Below, one piece after another: positions 42,597 through 51,219 of a stretch of 63,125 nucleotides of DNA. Every line of letters begins with the position of its first letter. Position 1 is the first letter of the stretch. Location of the stretch: NCBI GenBank assembly GCA_027346925.1, contig DAIERH010000001.1, positions 1 through 63,125 of the forward strand. Reading direction: 5' to 3'. The DNA comes from Geobacter sp. Lineage in GTDB: Bacteria; Desulfobacterota; Desulfuromonadia; Geobacterales; Pseudopelobacteraceae. The notes under the pieces were generated by a model. That model did not search any database and had not been told where the DNA came from. It saw only the letters and a list, made by a program, of their open reading frames with translations. The translations under genes were made by a program, and so were the position numbers.

Positions 42597-44591
42597 TCAG
42601 GCGATGTAGGGCTGCTGTTGCGAGGCAGCGGCATTGATATCCTCCAGCGCCCGTTCCAGGTCGGCGCGCTTGAGCGGTTTGTCCAGGTGACCGTCCATCC
42701 CCGCTTCACGGCAAAGCGCGATATCCTGTTGCATGACATGGGCGGTCATGGCGATGATCGGGGTGTGTCCGCCCAGCGCCCGTTCATGCCCCCGGATGGC
42801 GCGGGTCGCCTCGATACCGTCCATCTCCGGCATCTGGACATCCATCAGCACCAGGTCGAAGCCTCCCCCCTGCCACGCCTCCACCGCCTCCCTGCCGTTG
42901 GTAACCACCGTTGCGCAGTGCCCCAGTTTCTCCAGGAACCGGGTAACGATTACCTGGTTGAGCCCGATGTCCTCGGCCACCAGCACGGAAAGCCCCCGGG
43001 AACCGGCGGCGGTTTGAGGAGAAGCCGTCGAAATCTCCCGCACGCTTGCACCTGATGCCGCCTGCCCCCCGGCCAGCCTGAACGGCACAGTGAAACGGAA
43101 CTCGCTCCCCTGTCCCGGCTCGCTCTCCAGCGAGACATCCCCTCCCATCATCTCCGCCAATTGCCTGACAATCGCCAGCCCCAGACCGGTGCCCCCGAAT
43201 CTCCTGGTCGTCGAACCATCCGCCTGGACGAACGGGTCGAAGATATGCTCCCGCGCCTCTTGCGGAATCCCTATGCCGGTGTCGCGGATGCTCACCGCCA
43301 CCTTCACGTCCTCCCCCTGGCGGGCGGCCTCCTCCACGGTGAGTGCCACCCCGCCAAGGGCCGTGAACTTGACGGCATTGCCCGCCAGGTTGGTGACGAT
43401 CTGGCGCAGACGGAGCGGGTCGCCGACGAGCCGGTCCGGCATGCCGGGCGCAATGGACAGGGTACACGAGAGCCCCTTCTGCCGTGCCCTGAAAATCAGC
43501 GGCTGGAGCGCGGCTTCGAGTGTTTCCCGAAGGGAGAACGGTATCTGTTCCAGGGAGAGATGGCCGGCCTCGATCTTGGAGAAATCCAGGATATCGCTGA
43601 TCAATTCGGTCAGGTGCTCGGCCGAGGCCCTGACCCCCTCCAGGTATTCCTTCTGCTCCAGGGAGACGGCGCTTTCCATGGCCAGTTCGGTCATGCCGAC
43701 CACGGCGTTCATGGGGGTGCGGATCTCGTGGCTCATCCGCGCCAGAAAGTCGCTCTTGGCGTTATTGGCGTGCTCCGCCTCGTCCTTGGCCTCCTTCAGC
43801 TCGGTTACCATGGTCTCGATGGCATGCAGCAACTGGCGGGGTTCGTCGGGAGTCTCCGAATCTCCGGAACCCGGCGGGTGCGCCTGGGTGATCTGGCTGG
43901 TGATCCGCAACGCCTGTTTCAAGGGCTGATTGATCCGTCTCGCGGCATACAGGGAAAACAGGACAATGACGGCAAACAGGGTGCTGGATACGGCCACCAC
44001 CTGCCGTCTCAGGGATATGGTCTCCTGTTTCTTGTCGTCGTAATAGAGCCCGCTGCCGACCACCCAACCCCACGGCTCGAACAGCTTGATGCAGGAAATC
44101 TTCGACAGAGGCTGCGCACGGCCCGGCTTGGGCCAGAGATATTCCAGGAACCCCTTGTCGCCGTTTTTCACCACCCGGTTCATTTCAACGAATATCCGCT
44201 TGCCGGCCGGGTCCTTGAAATTCGCCAGGTTCGTGCCCTCCAACTGGGGGGCATAGGGGTGCACCACCATGGTCAGGTTGAGGTCGTGGATCCAGATATA
44301 GTCGTTTTGCTGCGCCATCACCCGGATGGCGGTAATGGCTCTGTGTTGGGCCTCGGCCAGGGTCGCCTCGCCGTTTTCCGCCAGGGAATGGTAGTGGCTC
44401 AACACCGATATGGCCATGTCCACCAGGCTGGAGGTGTGCGCCTTGTGTTCTTCCAGCAGACTGCCCTCGTACAGGGGGATGATATAGAAGATGATCGCCA
44501 GGGATGCCACGAGAAGAACGGCAAGGTTCATCCCCACTATCTTGGAGAGCGTGTTCCAGTTGCGCAGCCTGAGATATCTGCCCAGTATCAA
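42597..44591 (-). CDS. Hybrid sensor histidine kinase with Cache sensor and C-terminal receiver
   Basis: 664 residues. TM1 at about 20-40, periplasmic single-Cache sensor at about 41-195 (YIWIHDLNLTMVVHPYAPQLEG, GWVVGSGLYYDD), TM2 at about 200-218, a linker, HisKA with His288 in MSHEIRTP, and HATPase (N-box NLAGNAVKFT, DTGIGIP, GGTGLGLAI). A receiver domain at about 525-645 has acceptor Asp in LVLMDVQMPEMDG and KPLKR. There is no Hpt domain, so a separate phosphotransfer step or direct relay to a stand-alone receiver (such as those at 18129 or 18735) is possible. It is inserted against the direction of the nuo genes, between nuoE and nuoF. Confidence 0.9.
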   Translation of the reverse strand: MILGRYLRLRNWNTLSKIVGMNLAVLLVASLAIIFYIIPLYEGSLLEEHKAHTSSLVDMAISVLSHYHSLAENGEATLAEAQHRAITAIRVMAQQNDYIWIHDLNLTMVVHPYAPQLEGTNLANFKDPAGKRIFVEMNRVVKNGDKGFLEYLWPKPGRAQPLSKISCIKLFEPWGWVVGSGLYYDDKKQETISLRRQVVAVSSTLFAVIVLFSLYAARRINQPLKQALRITSQITQAHPPGSGDSETPDEPRQLLHAIETMVTELKEAKDEAEHANNAKSDFLARMSHEIRTPMNAVVGMTELAMESAVSLEQKEYLEGVRASAEHLTELISDILDFSKIEAGHLSLEQIPFSLRETLEAALQPLIFRARQKGLSCTLSIAPGMPDRLVGDPLRLRQIVTNLAGNAVKFTALGGVALTVEEAARQGEDVKVAVSIRDTGIGIPQEAREHIFDPFVQADGSTTRRFGGTGLGLAIVRQLAEMMGGDVSLESEPGQGSEFRFTVPFRLAGGQAASGASVREISTASPQTAAGSRGLSVLVAEDIGLNQVIVTRFLEKLGHCATVVTNGREAVEAWQGGGFDLVLMDVQMPEMDGIEATRAIRGHERALGGHTPIIAMTAHVMQQDIALCREAGMDGHLDKPLKRADLERALEDINAAASQQQPYIA

Positions 44592-44822
44592 AAGGTCTCC
44601 TTGAAGTGCCCGGGGTGGAATGGGTTCCTGAATGCAGGGGTGGAATTGCCGGGAATATGTGGTATTACACTAGCTGACCCATGCAAGGGGGTAGAAAACA
44701 GATAGTGTATACGCGGTGGCCCTGTCAACAAAAAACACCGACTATCGCTGCCTTTCGCTCTGGGGTCGAGCCACCGGGAGAGGCGACTTCAGCCCTTCTC
44801 CGCCCCATGAGGACGCAATCGG

Positions 44823-44841
44823 TCTATTTTCTTGAAATAGA
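44823..44841. promoter_or_regulatory. Inverted repeat before nuoF
   Basis: TCTATTT-N5-AAATAGA, about 30 bp upstream of the nuoF ATG, in a 280-bp region between divergent starts. It is a candidate operator; no regulator can be assigned. The remainder of 44592-44822 shows nothing I can support. Confidence 0.35.
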
Positions 44842-44871
44842 CGCAAAACAACGGTAACGTACCCCACCATC

Positions 44872-46140
44872 ATGGAACCGATCTTGCTGCGATACGAACG
44901 CGCCGGGCACTGCCCGACCCTCGATGAATACCGAGCCGACGGCGGTTTCGAGGCCCTGGCCACGGCACTGGCCGGGATGTCCCCCGACGCAGTGCAGCAG
45001 GCCGTGATCGACTCCGGCCTGCGCGGCAGGGGGGGGGCCGGTTTTCCCACGGGGCGGAAATGGTCCTTTGTGCCGCGCAACCTGCCGGGCCCGCGTTACC
45101 TGATCTGCAATGCCGACGAGATGGAGCCGGGCACCTACAAGGACCGGGTGCTTCTGGAACAGAACCCCTGGCCGCTGATCGAGGGCATGGCGCTGGCCTG
45201 CTACGCCTTGGGGGTCGGCCACGCCTTCATCTTTATCCGCCGCGGCTATGAACGGGCTGCCGCAAACCTGCGCCGGGTCATGGCCGAGGCCCGGCGGGCC
45301 GGCTTCCTGGGTGAAAACATCCTGGGAAGCGGATTCAACCTGGAACTGGATGTGCACCAGTCGGCCGGCCGCTACATCTGCGGCGAGGAGACCGCCCTGA
45401 TCAACGCCCTGGAAGGGGTCCGGGCCAATCCGCGCGCCAAGCCCCCCTTCCCCGCCGTCAAAGGCCTCTGGGGTCAGCCGACGGTGGTGAACAACGTGGA
45501 GACCCTGGCCAACATCCCGGCCATCATCGCCCGGGGACCGGCCTGGTGGAAGGCCCTGGCGGCCACGCCCGAGGCAGCGGGCAGCAAGCTGTTCTGCGTC
45601 AGCGGACATGTGGCCAACCCGGAATGCTTCGAACTCCCCCTGGGCATCACCCTGGGAGAGATCATCGACGGCCCCTGCGGCGGCATGCGGCCCGGAAGCG
45701 GTTTCAAGGCCTGCATCCCGGGCGGGGCATCCACCCCCTTTCTCACTGCCGATCATTGGGGGGTGGCCATGGACTTCGATCCGGTGGCAAAAGCCGGTTC
45801 CCGCCTGGGCACCGGCGGGATCATCGTGTTCGACCAGAACACCTGCATGGTGGGGGTAACCCTCAACCTGATCCGTTTCTTTGCCCGCGAATCCTGCGGC
45901 TGGTGCACCCCCTGCCGCGAGGGTCTCCCCTTTGTGCGGCACATCCTGGAAAAGATCGAGAACGGCAGCGGCAACGCGGGGGATGTGGATATCCTGCGGG
46001 AACACGTCCACTACCTGAATTACGCCTTCTGTGCCCTGGCCCCCGGCGCCATGGGACCGTTGGAGGGGCTGCTCAGGCTGTTCGAGGACGAGGTGAGGGA
46101 GCATATCACCAAGGGCAAATGCCCGTTTACAAGGCTTTGA
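44872..46140 (+). CDS. nuoF: NADH-quinone oxidoreductase subunit F (51 kDa; FMN, 4Fe-4S)
   Basis: 422 residues. FMN/NADH site GRGGAGFPTGRKW at about 53-65 and CNADEMEPGTYKDR; the EM in place of EG is a marker of the E. coli-type enzyme. The 4Fe-4S ligands are Cys342, 345 and 348 (SCGWCTPC) and Cys387 (AFCALAPGA). It oxidises NADH and feeds electrons to NuoE and NuoG. nuoG follows 48 bp later. The ribosome site is poor. Confidence 0.92.
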   Translation: MEPILLRYERAGHCPTLDEYRADGGFEALATALAGMSPDAVQQAVIDSGLRGRGGAGFPTGRKWSFVPRNLPGPRYLICNADEMEPGTYKDRVLLEQNPWPLIEGMALACYALGVGHAFIFIRRGYERAAANLRRVMAEARRAGFLGENILGSGFNLELDVHQSAGRYICGEETALINALEGVRANPRAKPPFPAVKGLWGQPTVVNNVETLANIPAIIARGPAWWKALAATPEAAGSKLFCVSGHVANPECFELPLGITLGEIIDGPCGGMRPGSGFKACIPGGASTPFLTADHWGVAMDFDPVAKAGSRLGTGGIIVFDQNTCMVGVTLNLIRFFARESCGWCTPCREGLPFVRHILEKIENGSGNAGDVDILREHVHYLNYAFCALAPGAMGPLEGLLRLFEDEVREHITKGKCPFTRL

Positions 46141-46188
46141 CTTTTGCCACGGGGCCACAGACCCAAAGGGCCTAAAGAGGCACGGAGA

Positions 46189-47712
46189 ATGAACCACCCA
46201 AACGAGATTAAGCTGATCATCGACGACATACCGGTCGAGGTCCCCGAAGGCACCAGCGTGCTGGAGGCGGCCCTTTCCGTGGATATCACCATCCCCCACT
46301 TCTGCTGGCATCCAGCCCTGGGCAAGGCCGGGGCCTGCCGGGTCTGCGCCGTGAAGGTCCTGGAGGGTTCGCCCAGGGGGGTGCAGATGTCCTGCATGCT
46401 GCCGGCCCAGGACGGCATGGTGGTCTCCACCACCGATCCCGAGGCGGTTGCCCTGCGCAAGGGGGTGATCGAGTGGCTCATGATCAACCACCCCCATGAC
46501 TGCCCGGTCTGCGACGAGGGGGGGGAGTGCCAGCTCCAGGACTTCACCATCGCCGGCGGCCACGGGCTGCGCCGCTACGACGGCAGGAAACGCACCTACA
46601 CCAACCAGTACCTGGGCGAATACATCGAACACGAGATGAACCGCTGCATCCAGTGTTACCGCTGCGCCCGCTTCTACCAGGAGTATGCCGGCGCCACCGA
46701 TTTCGGCGTCATGGGCCGGGGCAACATGATCTACTTCGGCCGCCAGGGCGATGGCCCCCTGGAGTCCCCCTTTTCCGGCAACCTGGTGGACATCTGTCCC
46801 ACCGGGGTCTTCACCGACAAGACCGCCCGTTTCCGCGCCCGCTACTGGGACTACGACCTGGCCCCCTCGGTCTGCCCCCACTGTTCCCTGGGGTGCAACA
46901 TCACGCCCGCGGCCCGCTACCGGGAACTGCTCAAGGTGATCGCCCGCAGGAACGACAGCGTCAACGGCTGGTTCATCTGCGACCGGGGCAGGTTCTCCAA
47001 CGGGGCGGTCAACGCGCCCGAGCGGCCGCGCCAGGCCCTGGCGGACAACCGGCCGGTCAGTTGCGACGAGGCGATGGATGCCCTGCTGGAGCGGCTGACG
47101 GAATTCCTGGAGCTGAACGGTCCCGCCAGCCTGGCCATCGTCGGCTCCCCCCGCATGTCCCTGGAGGGGAACATCATGGCGGCCCGCTTGCGGGAACTGC
47201 TCGGTGCCGGCACCCTGAGCTACTTCGACGACAGACTCCAGGCCGAACGGACCATGGAGGCGGCTTCACTGCTGACCACTGCCAATGCCGCTTCGCTGGC
47301 GGATGTGCGCAAGGCCGACCTGGTGGCCATCATGGAATGCGACCTGCTGGCAGAGGCCCCCATGATGGCCCTTGCCGTGCGCCAGGCCTGGCGCGGGGGA
47401 GCGCGGGTGTACGTGGTGGGGTGTGATGTTCCCTTCGACTCCGCTCAGGGAACGAAGACGTTGGCTGAGCGGAGTCGAAGCCCAGCCTCGCCAACCCATC
47501 CAGGTCCAGACAGCGTTCCGCCAGACCGGCCAGATGCTCCACGTACCCGGCCGGGAGCGGGTTGTCCTCCGCCGTTACCAGCCCCAGGTGGCGCGAGGGG
47601 ATGGTCAGGGAGTCGTCCCGGGGTATGCAGCCGAACACGGTCACATCCGGCAACGCCTCGGCCAGTGCGTGGGTCAGCAACTCCCCGTGGGCAACGCTGC
47701 CCACATTGTTGA
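46189..47712 (+). CDS. nuoG: NuoG, truncated: N-terminal 415 residues native, remainder antisense of cobB
   Basis: The native part runs from 46189 to about 47430. The 2Fe-2S ligands are Cys39, 50, 53 and 69 (HFCWHPALGKAGACRVC). A His/Cys cluster (HPHDCPVCDEGGEC), two CxxCxxC-type clusters (RCIQCYRC, CPTG) and the start of the molybdopterin-type domain (VCPHCSLGCN, ICDRGRF) follow. After VYVVGCD the reading frame enters a dispersed repeat (VPFDSAQG) and then runs antisense through cobB to 47712. NuoG is normally 800-900 residues, so about half is missing, and nuoH onward are absent. A working complex from this locus is unlikely unless the gene is intact elsewhere. Alternatively the join is an assembly artefact. 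Confidence 0.8.
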   Translation: MNHPNEIKLIIDDIPVEVPEGTSVLEAALSVDITIPHFCWHPALGKAGACRVCAVKVLEGSPRGVQMSCMLPAQDGMVVSTTDPEAVALRKGVIEWLMINHPHDCPVCDEGGECQLQDFTIAGGHGLRRYDGRKRTYTNQYLGEYIEHEMNRCIQCYRCARFYQEYAGATDFGVMGRGNMIYFGRQGDGPLESPFSGNLVDICPTGVFTDKTARFRARYWDYDLAPSVCPHCSLGCNITPAARYRELLKVIARRNDSVNGWFICDRGRFSNGAVNAPERPRQALADNRPVSCDEAMDALLERLTEFLELNGPASLAIVGSPRMSLEGNIMAARLRELLGAGTLSYFDDRLQAERTMEAASLLTTANAASLADVRKADLVAIMECDLLAEAPMMALAVRQAWRGGARVYVVGCDVPFDSAQGTKTLAERSRSPASPTHPGPDSVPPDRPDAPRTRPGAGCPPPLPAPGGARGWSGSRPGVCSRTRSHPATPRPVRGSATPRGQRCPHC

Positions 47713-48163
47713 AGATCACACCCCCCACCCGCACCCGCGGGTCGAAACCGGCAAACCCCTTGACCAGGGCCGCCGCGCTGGCCGCCATGCCGCGGCTGTT
47801 GACCACCAGCACCACCGGGGTGGCGGTGATGGCAGCCACCTGGGCGCTGCTCCCCTGCATCGGGGAAGCCCCCAGGCCGTCGAACAGCCCCATCGCCCCC
47901 TCGATCACCGCTACATCGGCTTCGGCCGCGTGCAGGCGGAAGGTGTCGGCTACGAATGCCCCGGGGCACATCCAGCCGTCCAGGTTGATGGATGGGCGGC
48001 CGCAGACCAGGCGGTGATAACCGGGATCGATGAAGTCGGGGCCGCACTTGAAGGGCGCCACAGCCAAGCCGCGCCGCCCCAGGGCCGCCATGACGGCCAG
48101 GGCCACGGTGGTCTTGCCCGAGCCGCTCTGGGGCGCGGCTATGAGGAAACCTTTGGTTGTCAT
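47330..48163 (-). CDS. cobB: Cobyrinate a,c-diamide synthase, C-terminally truncated
   Basis: 277-residue frame, of which about 230 residues are native. The P-loop APQSGSGKTTVALAVMAALGRRG, FKCGPDFIDPGYH and EGAMGLFDG (catalytic metal region) belong to the ATP-dependent amidoligase domain of CobB/CbiA. The native sequence ends at DLDGLARLG; the tail FDSAQPTSSFPERSRRE is repeat sequence, and what follows is antisense of nuoG. The glutamine amidotransferase half, about 200 residues, is missing, so ammonia supply from glutamine is lost. The gene shares its broken end with nuoG. No other cobalamin genes are nearby. Confidence 0.8.
   Translation of the reverse strand: MTTKGFLIAAPQSGSGKTTVALAVMAALGRRGLAVAPFKCGPDFIDPGYHRLVCGRPSINLDGWMCPGAFVADTFRLHAAEADVAVIEGAMGLFDGLGASPMQGSSAQVAAITATPVVLVVNSRGMAASAAALVKGFAGFDPRVRVGGVIFNNVGSVAHGELLTHALAEALPDVTVFGCIPRDDSLTIPSRHLGLVTAEDNPLPAGYVEHLAGLAERCLDLDGLARLGFDSAQPTSSFPERSRREHHTPPRTPALPRARPGARQGPSWGPLPAGRIP
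47431..47482. repeat. Inverted repeat at the nuoG/cobB junction
   Basis: TTCGACTCCGCTCA (47434-47447) and TGAGCGGAGTCGAA (47466-47479) are perfect 14-bp inverse complements with an 18-bp spacer. The left arm is embedded in CCCTTCGACTCCGCTCAGGG, a sequence type I know as a common dispersed intergenic repeat. Both flanking genes lose their natural sequence inside this element. Confidence 0.75.
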
Positions 48164-48236
48164 ATCATAGGGTCATGGCCCCCGCCTCGATAAGGAGGCC
48201 CCACAGGGCCTGAAGGAGTTGGGGGTGGTGAGTGGT

Positions 48237-49070
48237 TCACCTGAGCGACCTGCGGGCCCCGCCGTACTGGAAGAAGGCGATCAGATGAAACTCGTCCTTG
48301 GTGTATCCCTTGGGGAAGGCGCCCACCGGACCAACCTCCCTGAGGGTGCGCAGCACCTCGTCATCCAGAATCCTGCTGCCGGAACTCTCCAGCAGTTGCA
48401 CATGTATGATCTCGCCGCGGCGGTTGAAGGTGATCTTGACCGGCGTAATCCCCTCGATGCCATTGTTGGCCGCCTCGGCCGGATAGCGCCAGACGCCGTA
48501 GACGGCCGTCTCGAAACGGCGCAGGAAAGAGCCGAACAGGATGTCGTCGCTGTTGAGGAACTTAGTATCCCCCTCGGCAACGTCGCTCTCGAACTTGCGG
48601 CGATAGGTATCCTCCAGCTTGGCCATCCGGTTGGCGCCGGGAAAGAGTTGCGCCTGACTCGGCAGTTGGGCGACCTGCCGCCGCGGCCGCAGCAGGCTCG
48701 ATACCGACGACCCCGGGGTCAGGGGGGCTTGGGGGGCTGCCTTGCCCACCTCGCGCTGCAGCGGCGATGGCTGCTGCCGGACGGAGGGGCGTTGGGGCGC
48801 CGGGGCGGGAGCGGTTTCGCGGGGGCTTGTACCACGGGGCGCGGTCTCCCGCTCCACCCGCATGCGCTGGTCCGAGAAACGCTTCACCTCCTGCTGGGTG
48901 GGCCGCTGGGGCTTCAGTTCGGGCATCTGCTGCAGGTCGATGAAGACCGGCTCCTTGGGGCGCTGCCTGGCTTCGGGCAGATAGTAGAGCAGGGCGAACA
49001 CACCCACGTGGATCAGCAGCGAAACGGCCAGCAGGTAGAGGAATGATTTTTCGATATATCTGTCAGACAT
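48237..49070 (-). CDS. TonB-family energy transducer
   Basis: 277 residues. Short cytoplasmic N-terminus, one TM helix at about 11-31 (LLAVSLLIHVGVFALLYYL), a proline- and arginine-rich periplasmic spacer (about 40-130) and a C-terminal domain at about 185-277 (YGVWRYPAEAANNGIEGITPVKITFNRRGEI, LRTLREVGPVGAFP) typical of TonB. It should couple the ExbBD proton motor to outer-membrane transport. No exbB or exbD is present here. It lies 74 bp upstream of cobB on the same strand, so it could help cobalamin uptake, but that is speculation. Confidence 0.82.
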   Translation of the reverse strand: MSDRYIEKSFLYLLAVSLLIHVGVFALLYYLPEARQRPKEPVFIDLQQMPELKPQRPTQQEVKRFSDQRMRVERETAPRGTSPRETAPAPAPQRPSVRQQPSPLQREVGKAAPQAPLTPGSSVSSLLRPRRQVAQLPSQAQLFPGANRMAKLEDTYRRKFESDVAEGDTKFLNSDDILFGSFLRRFETAVYGVWRYPAEAANNGIEGITPVKITFNRRGEIIHVQLLESSGSRILDDEVLRTLREVGPVGAFPKGYTKDEFHLIAFFQYGGARRSLR

Positions 49071-49129
49071 GAATGGTGTTGGTCCGTAACATAGGGATAC
49101 GCCGGCGCGAAAACCGCTGGCGGTGCATA

Positions 49130-49978
49130 TCAGCCGCCCGCCGGTACATACTGGAAGCTCTGGTCGTAGTCATGCTCCTGGTCGTCAACCCGCTTCCAGG
49201 TCTCCTTGCGGAGAAACGCCAGGATCTCAAGCAGGCTCTCGAAGACGATGCGTTCTCCCTTGGGAAACTCCGCCGGACTCAGCTCCAGGGTCACCGTGTC
49301 CCGGTAGTCGGTATTGCGCAGGTGATTCAGAAAGCGGGTCAGCGGCAGGATGCCGTGCCCCGGCAGCAGGTGCTCCCGTCCGTGGCCGTAATCGGAGAAA
49401 TGGATGTTCCTGATGCGGCCGCTCTCGTAGCACAGGTAGAAGTCATTGATGAAATTGGTCTTGCCCGAGCCCATGTGGGTGCAGTCGAAGGTCATGAACA
49501 GGTTGTGTTCCTTGATAAAGTCGATCATGCGCTGGGTGTTGGAGAGGATATGGGGGTTGATCTTCATCTTTCCCACCCAGGGCATGTTCTCGATGGTGAC
49601 GATCACCCGTCCGTCCAGTCCCACCTCTTTCTGAAAGTCGCGGATAGCGTAGAGCCAGCGCAAAAAGCCGATCTCGAAGCCCATCCAGGAGGGGGGATGG
49701 AAATTGACCAGCCTGATACCGCACTCGGCAGCCAGCGCAATGCTGCGCTTGAGCGAATCCACCGGTCCGCCCCAGCCGTCCAGGGGCATGAAGGGGGCAT
49801 GGATGGAATGGATCGTGGTGATTTCCTGCAGGGATGAAATCAATCTGACCGGGTTTACCTTCTGAAAATCCTGGTTGATGATCAGTTCAACCCCGTCGAA
49901 ACCGACTTCTGCGGCCATTTCGAACACCCTGGGCAACGGCATGGTAAAGAGCGTGCCCGTGGAAAGGGAGATCAGCAT
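49130..49978 (-). CDS. Sugar phosphate isomerase/epimerase family protein (xylose isomerase-like TIM barrel)
   Basis: 282 residues, AP_endonuc_2 fold. Metal-site motifs can be seen in TIHSIHAPF, IRLVNFHPPSW, TIENMP, FDCTHMGS, IRNIHFSDYG and TLELSP, the order of His, Glu and Asp ligands usual for this fold. The substrate cannot be predicted. Its ATG is preceded by AGGAG, inside the end of the DUF294 gene, and it is the last gene of the DUF4212/symporter operon. A frame open upstream to 50611 is only an antiframe of the DUF294 gene. Confidence 0.75.
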   Translation of the reverse strand: MLISLSTGTLFTMPLPRVFEMAAEVGFDGVELIINQDFQKVNPVRLISSLQEITTIHSIHAPFMPLDGWGGPVDSLKRSIALAAECGIRLVNFHPPSWMGFEIGFLRWLYAIRDFQKEVGLDGRVIVTIENMPWVGKMKINPHILSNTQRMIDFIKEHNLFMTFDCTHMGSGKTNFINDFYLCYESGRIRNIHFSDYGHGREHLLPGHGILPLTRFLNHLRNTDYRDTVTLELSPAEFPKGERIVFESLLEILAFLRKETWKRVDDQEHDYDQSFQYVPAGG

Positions 49979-49983
49979 GCCGT

Positions 49984-51219
49984 CTACTCCTCCCCCTCGC
50001 TGAAGGTGATGGCGACATGCCGCTGGATGACATCGACCGCTTCGAGCGCCTCGCGAAATCGCTCCATGTCCGCGTCCGAAAGGGCATCGGGGGAAAAATA
50101 AAGCGACGACCGCCCGGCCGTGTCCGGGAACAGGTCTCCCTCGCGGGCCAGCCGAAGCTCGCTCAGGGTATGCCAGGCATCCAACAGCCGCTCGGCCAAC
50201 TCCACATTCAGTTTCCTGCCCGCGAGCAATTCGCGGATGCGCTGGGGGGTGCCGACGCCCGTACCCCCCATCATCAAAGAGAGTGCCGCAACCGATGCCG
50301 TGAGCGGCAGCAGGGCGTGATCGAACAGGGCGAACAGACCGCGATGGGGGCCGCTCCGCTCCAGGCGCAGCCCCCCCATGAGGCCGACGCCGTTGGAGAG
50401 CGCCAGAATCCGTGTCACCAGAAAGGCCAGGGTGGCGCGGCTCTTTCGCAACAATGCCGTGCACAGGTCGCGAAACTCCTGTTCCAGCCCGTTGGCGGAG
50501 AAAAGTGCGGCCTGGTCGGCCAAACGGAGCAGGTCCACCAGTTCTGCCGGCTCCCCACCCTCCAGCCCCGCTATCAGCCGTTGCCGCCATTGGACGAGGG
50601 TGCCGCACCACTCGGGGTTGCGGGGCGTTATGGTCGCATCCGGGTGCAGTCCGGCGGCCTCGAAGACCTCATGAAGGGCAAGACCGAGCATTTCCGGCAG
50701 TTCGGCGGTCGGGGGATCGGCCTCACCATGGACCAGCAGCAGTTGCGGGTTGCAAAACGGCGAAAATTCGTGGCGTCCGGTCGGTCCCAGGGCAATCAGC
50801 GCAAGGGGCGGAAGCCTGTCGGCCGACAGGCCCAAACGTCCCAGGGCGCAGCCAAGCGCCGACCTGGCCACGACCTCGAGAAACGCCCCGCTGAGCCGGT
50901 AAAAGGCCGGGGCCGAGAGGTTTGACCCGAACAGGGCATAGCAGGAGCCGTAGAACTCCCGGACCCCCCCCCCGAGGCGGGCAGGTTCGGTAACGCCCGA
51001 GGCATCATCCATAAGGCACCCTACCGCGGCCAGGGCGGTATCATGTTCCGTTGCGCGTCGTTCCAGTTCCTGTCCAACGCCCCCCAACAACGCCTCGAAT
51101 TGCTCCGAGGTCAGCAAGGCGGATTTGCCGAGCAGCACCTGCCGGAACAGGAGGCCGAACTCTCCGGCCTCCCGCCAGGCAGTGACATCATTTCCCTTGG
51201 TTGAAATGACGATCGGCAT
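49984..51219 (-). CDS. DUF294-type nucleotidyltransferase-like protein with degenerate active site
   Basis: 411 residues. ALIALGPTGRHEFSPFCNPQLLLVHGE aligns with the GlnD-like block of DUF294 proteins (typically GSxGRxExxxxxDxD), but the two metal-binding acids are replaced by N-P-Q. The C-terminal helical part (QGRELL-like helices, RIRELLAGRKLNVELAERLLDAWHTLSELRLA) resembles the DUF294 substrate-binding domain. The usual N-terminal cNMP-binding and CBS domains are absent; instead there is a helical region of about 130 residues. In many bacteria DUF294 genes sit with VC_2705 symporters and DUF4212, as here, hinting at regulation of transport. The start overlaps the symporter stop. Confidence 0.65.
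   Translation of the reverse strand: MPIVISTKGNDVTAWREAGEFGLLFRQVLLGKSALLTSEQFEALLGGVGQELERRATEHDTALAAVGCLMDDASGVTEPARLGGGVREFYGSCYALFGSNLSAPAFYRLSGAFLEVVARSALGCALGRLGLSADRLPPLALIALGPTGRHEFSPFCNPQLLLVHGEADPPTAELPEMLGLALHEVFEAAGLHPDATITPRNPEWCGTLVQWRQRLIAGLEGGEPAELVDLLRLADQAALFSANGLEQEFRDLCTALLRKSRATLAFLVTRILALSNGVGLMGGLRLERSGPHRGLFALFDHALLPLTASVAALSLMMGGTGVGTPQRIRELLAGRKLNVELAERLLDAWHTLSELRLAREGDLFPDTAGRSSLYFSPDALSDADMERFREALEAVDVIQRHVAITFSEGEE

Noticed and set aside
44824..46881. A 685-residue minus-strand open frame opposite nuoF/nuoG
   Set aside because: It lies antisense to clearly homologous NuoF and NuoG and has no recognisable motifs; it is a by-product of high GC.
47482..47712. The C-terminal 75-80 residues of the nuoG frame as a novel domain
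   Set aside because: They are antisense of cobB, Pro/Arg-rich and without homology to any part of NuoG.
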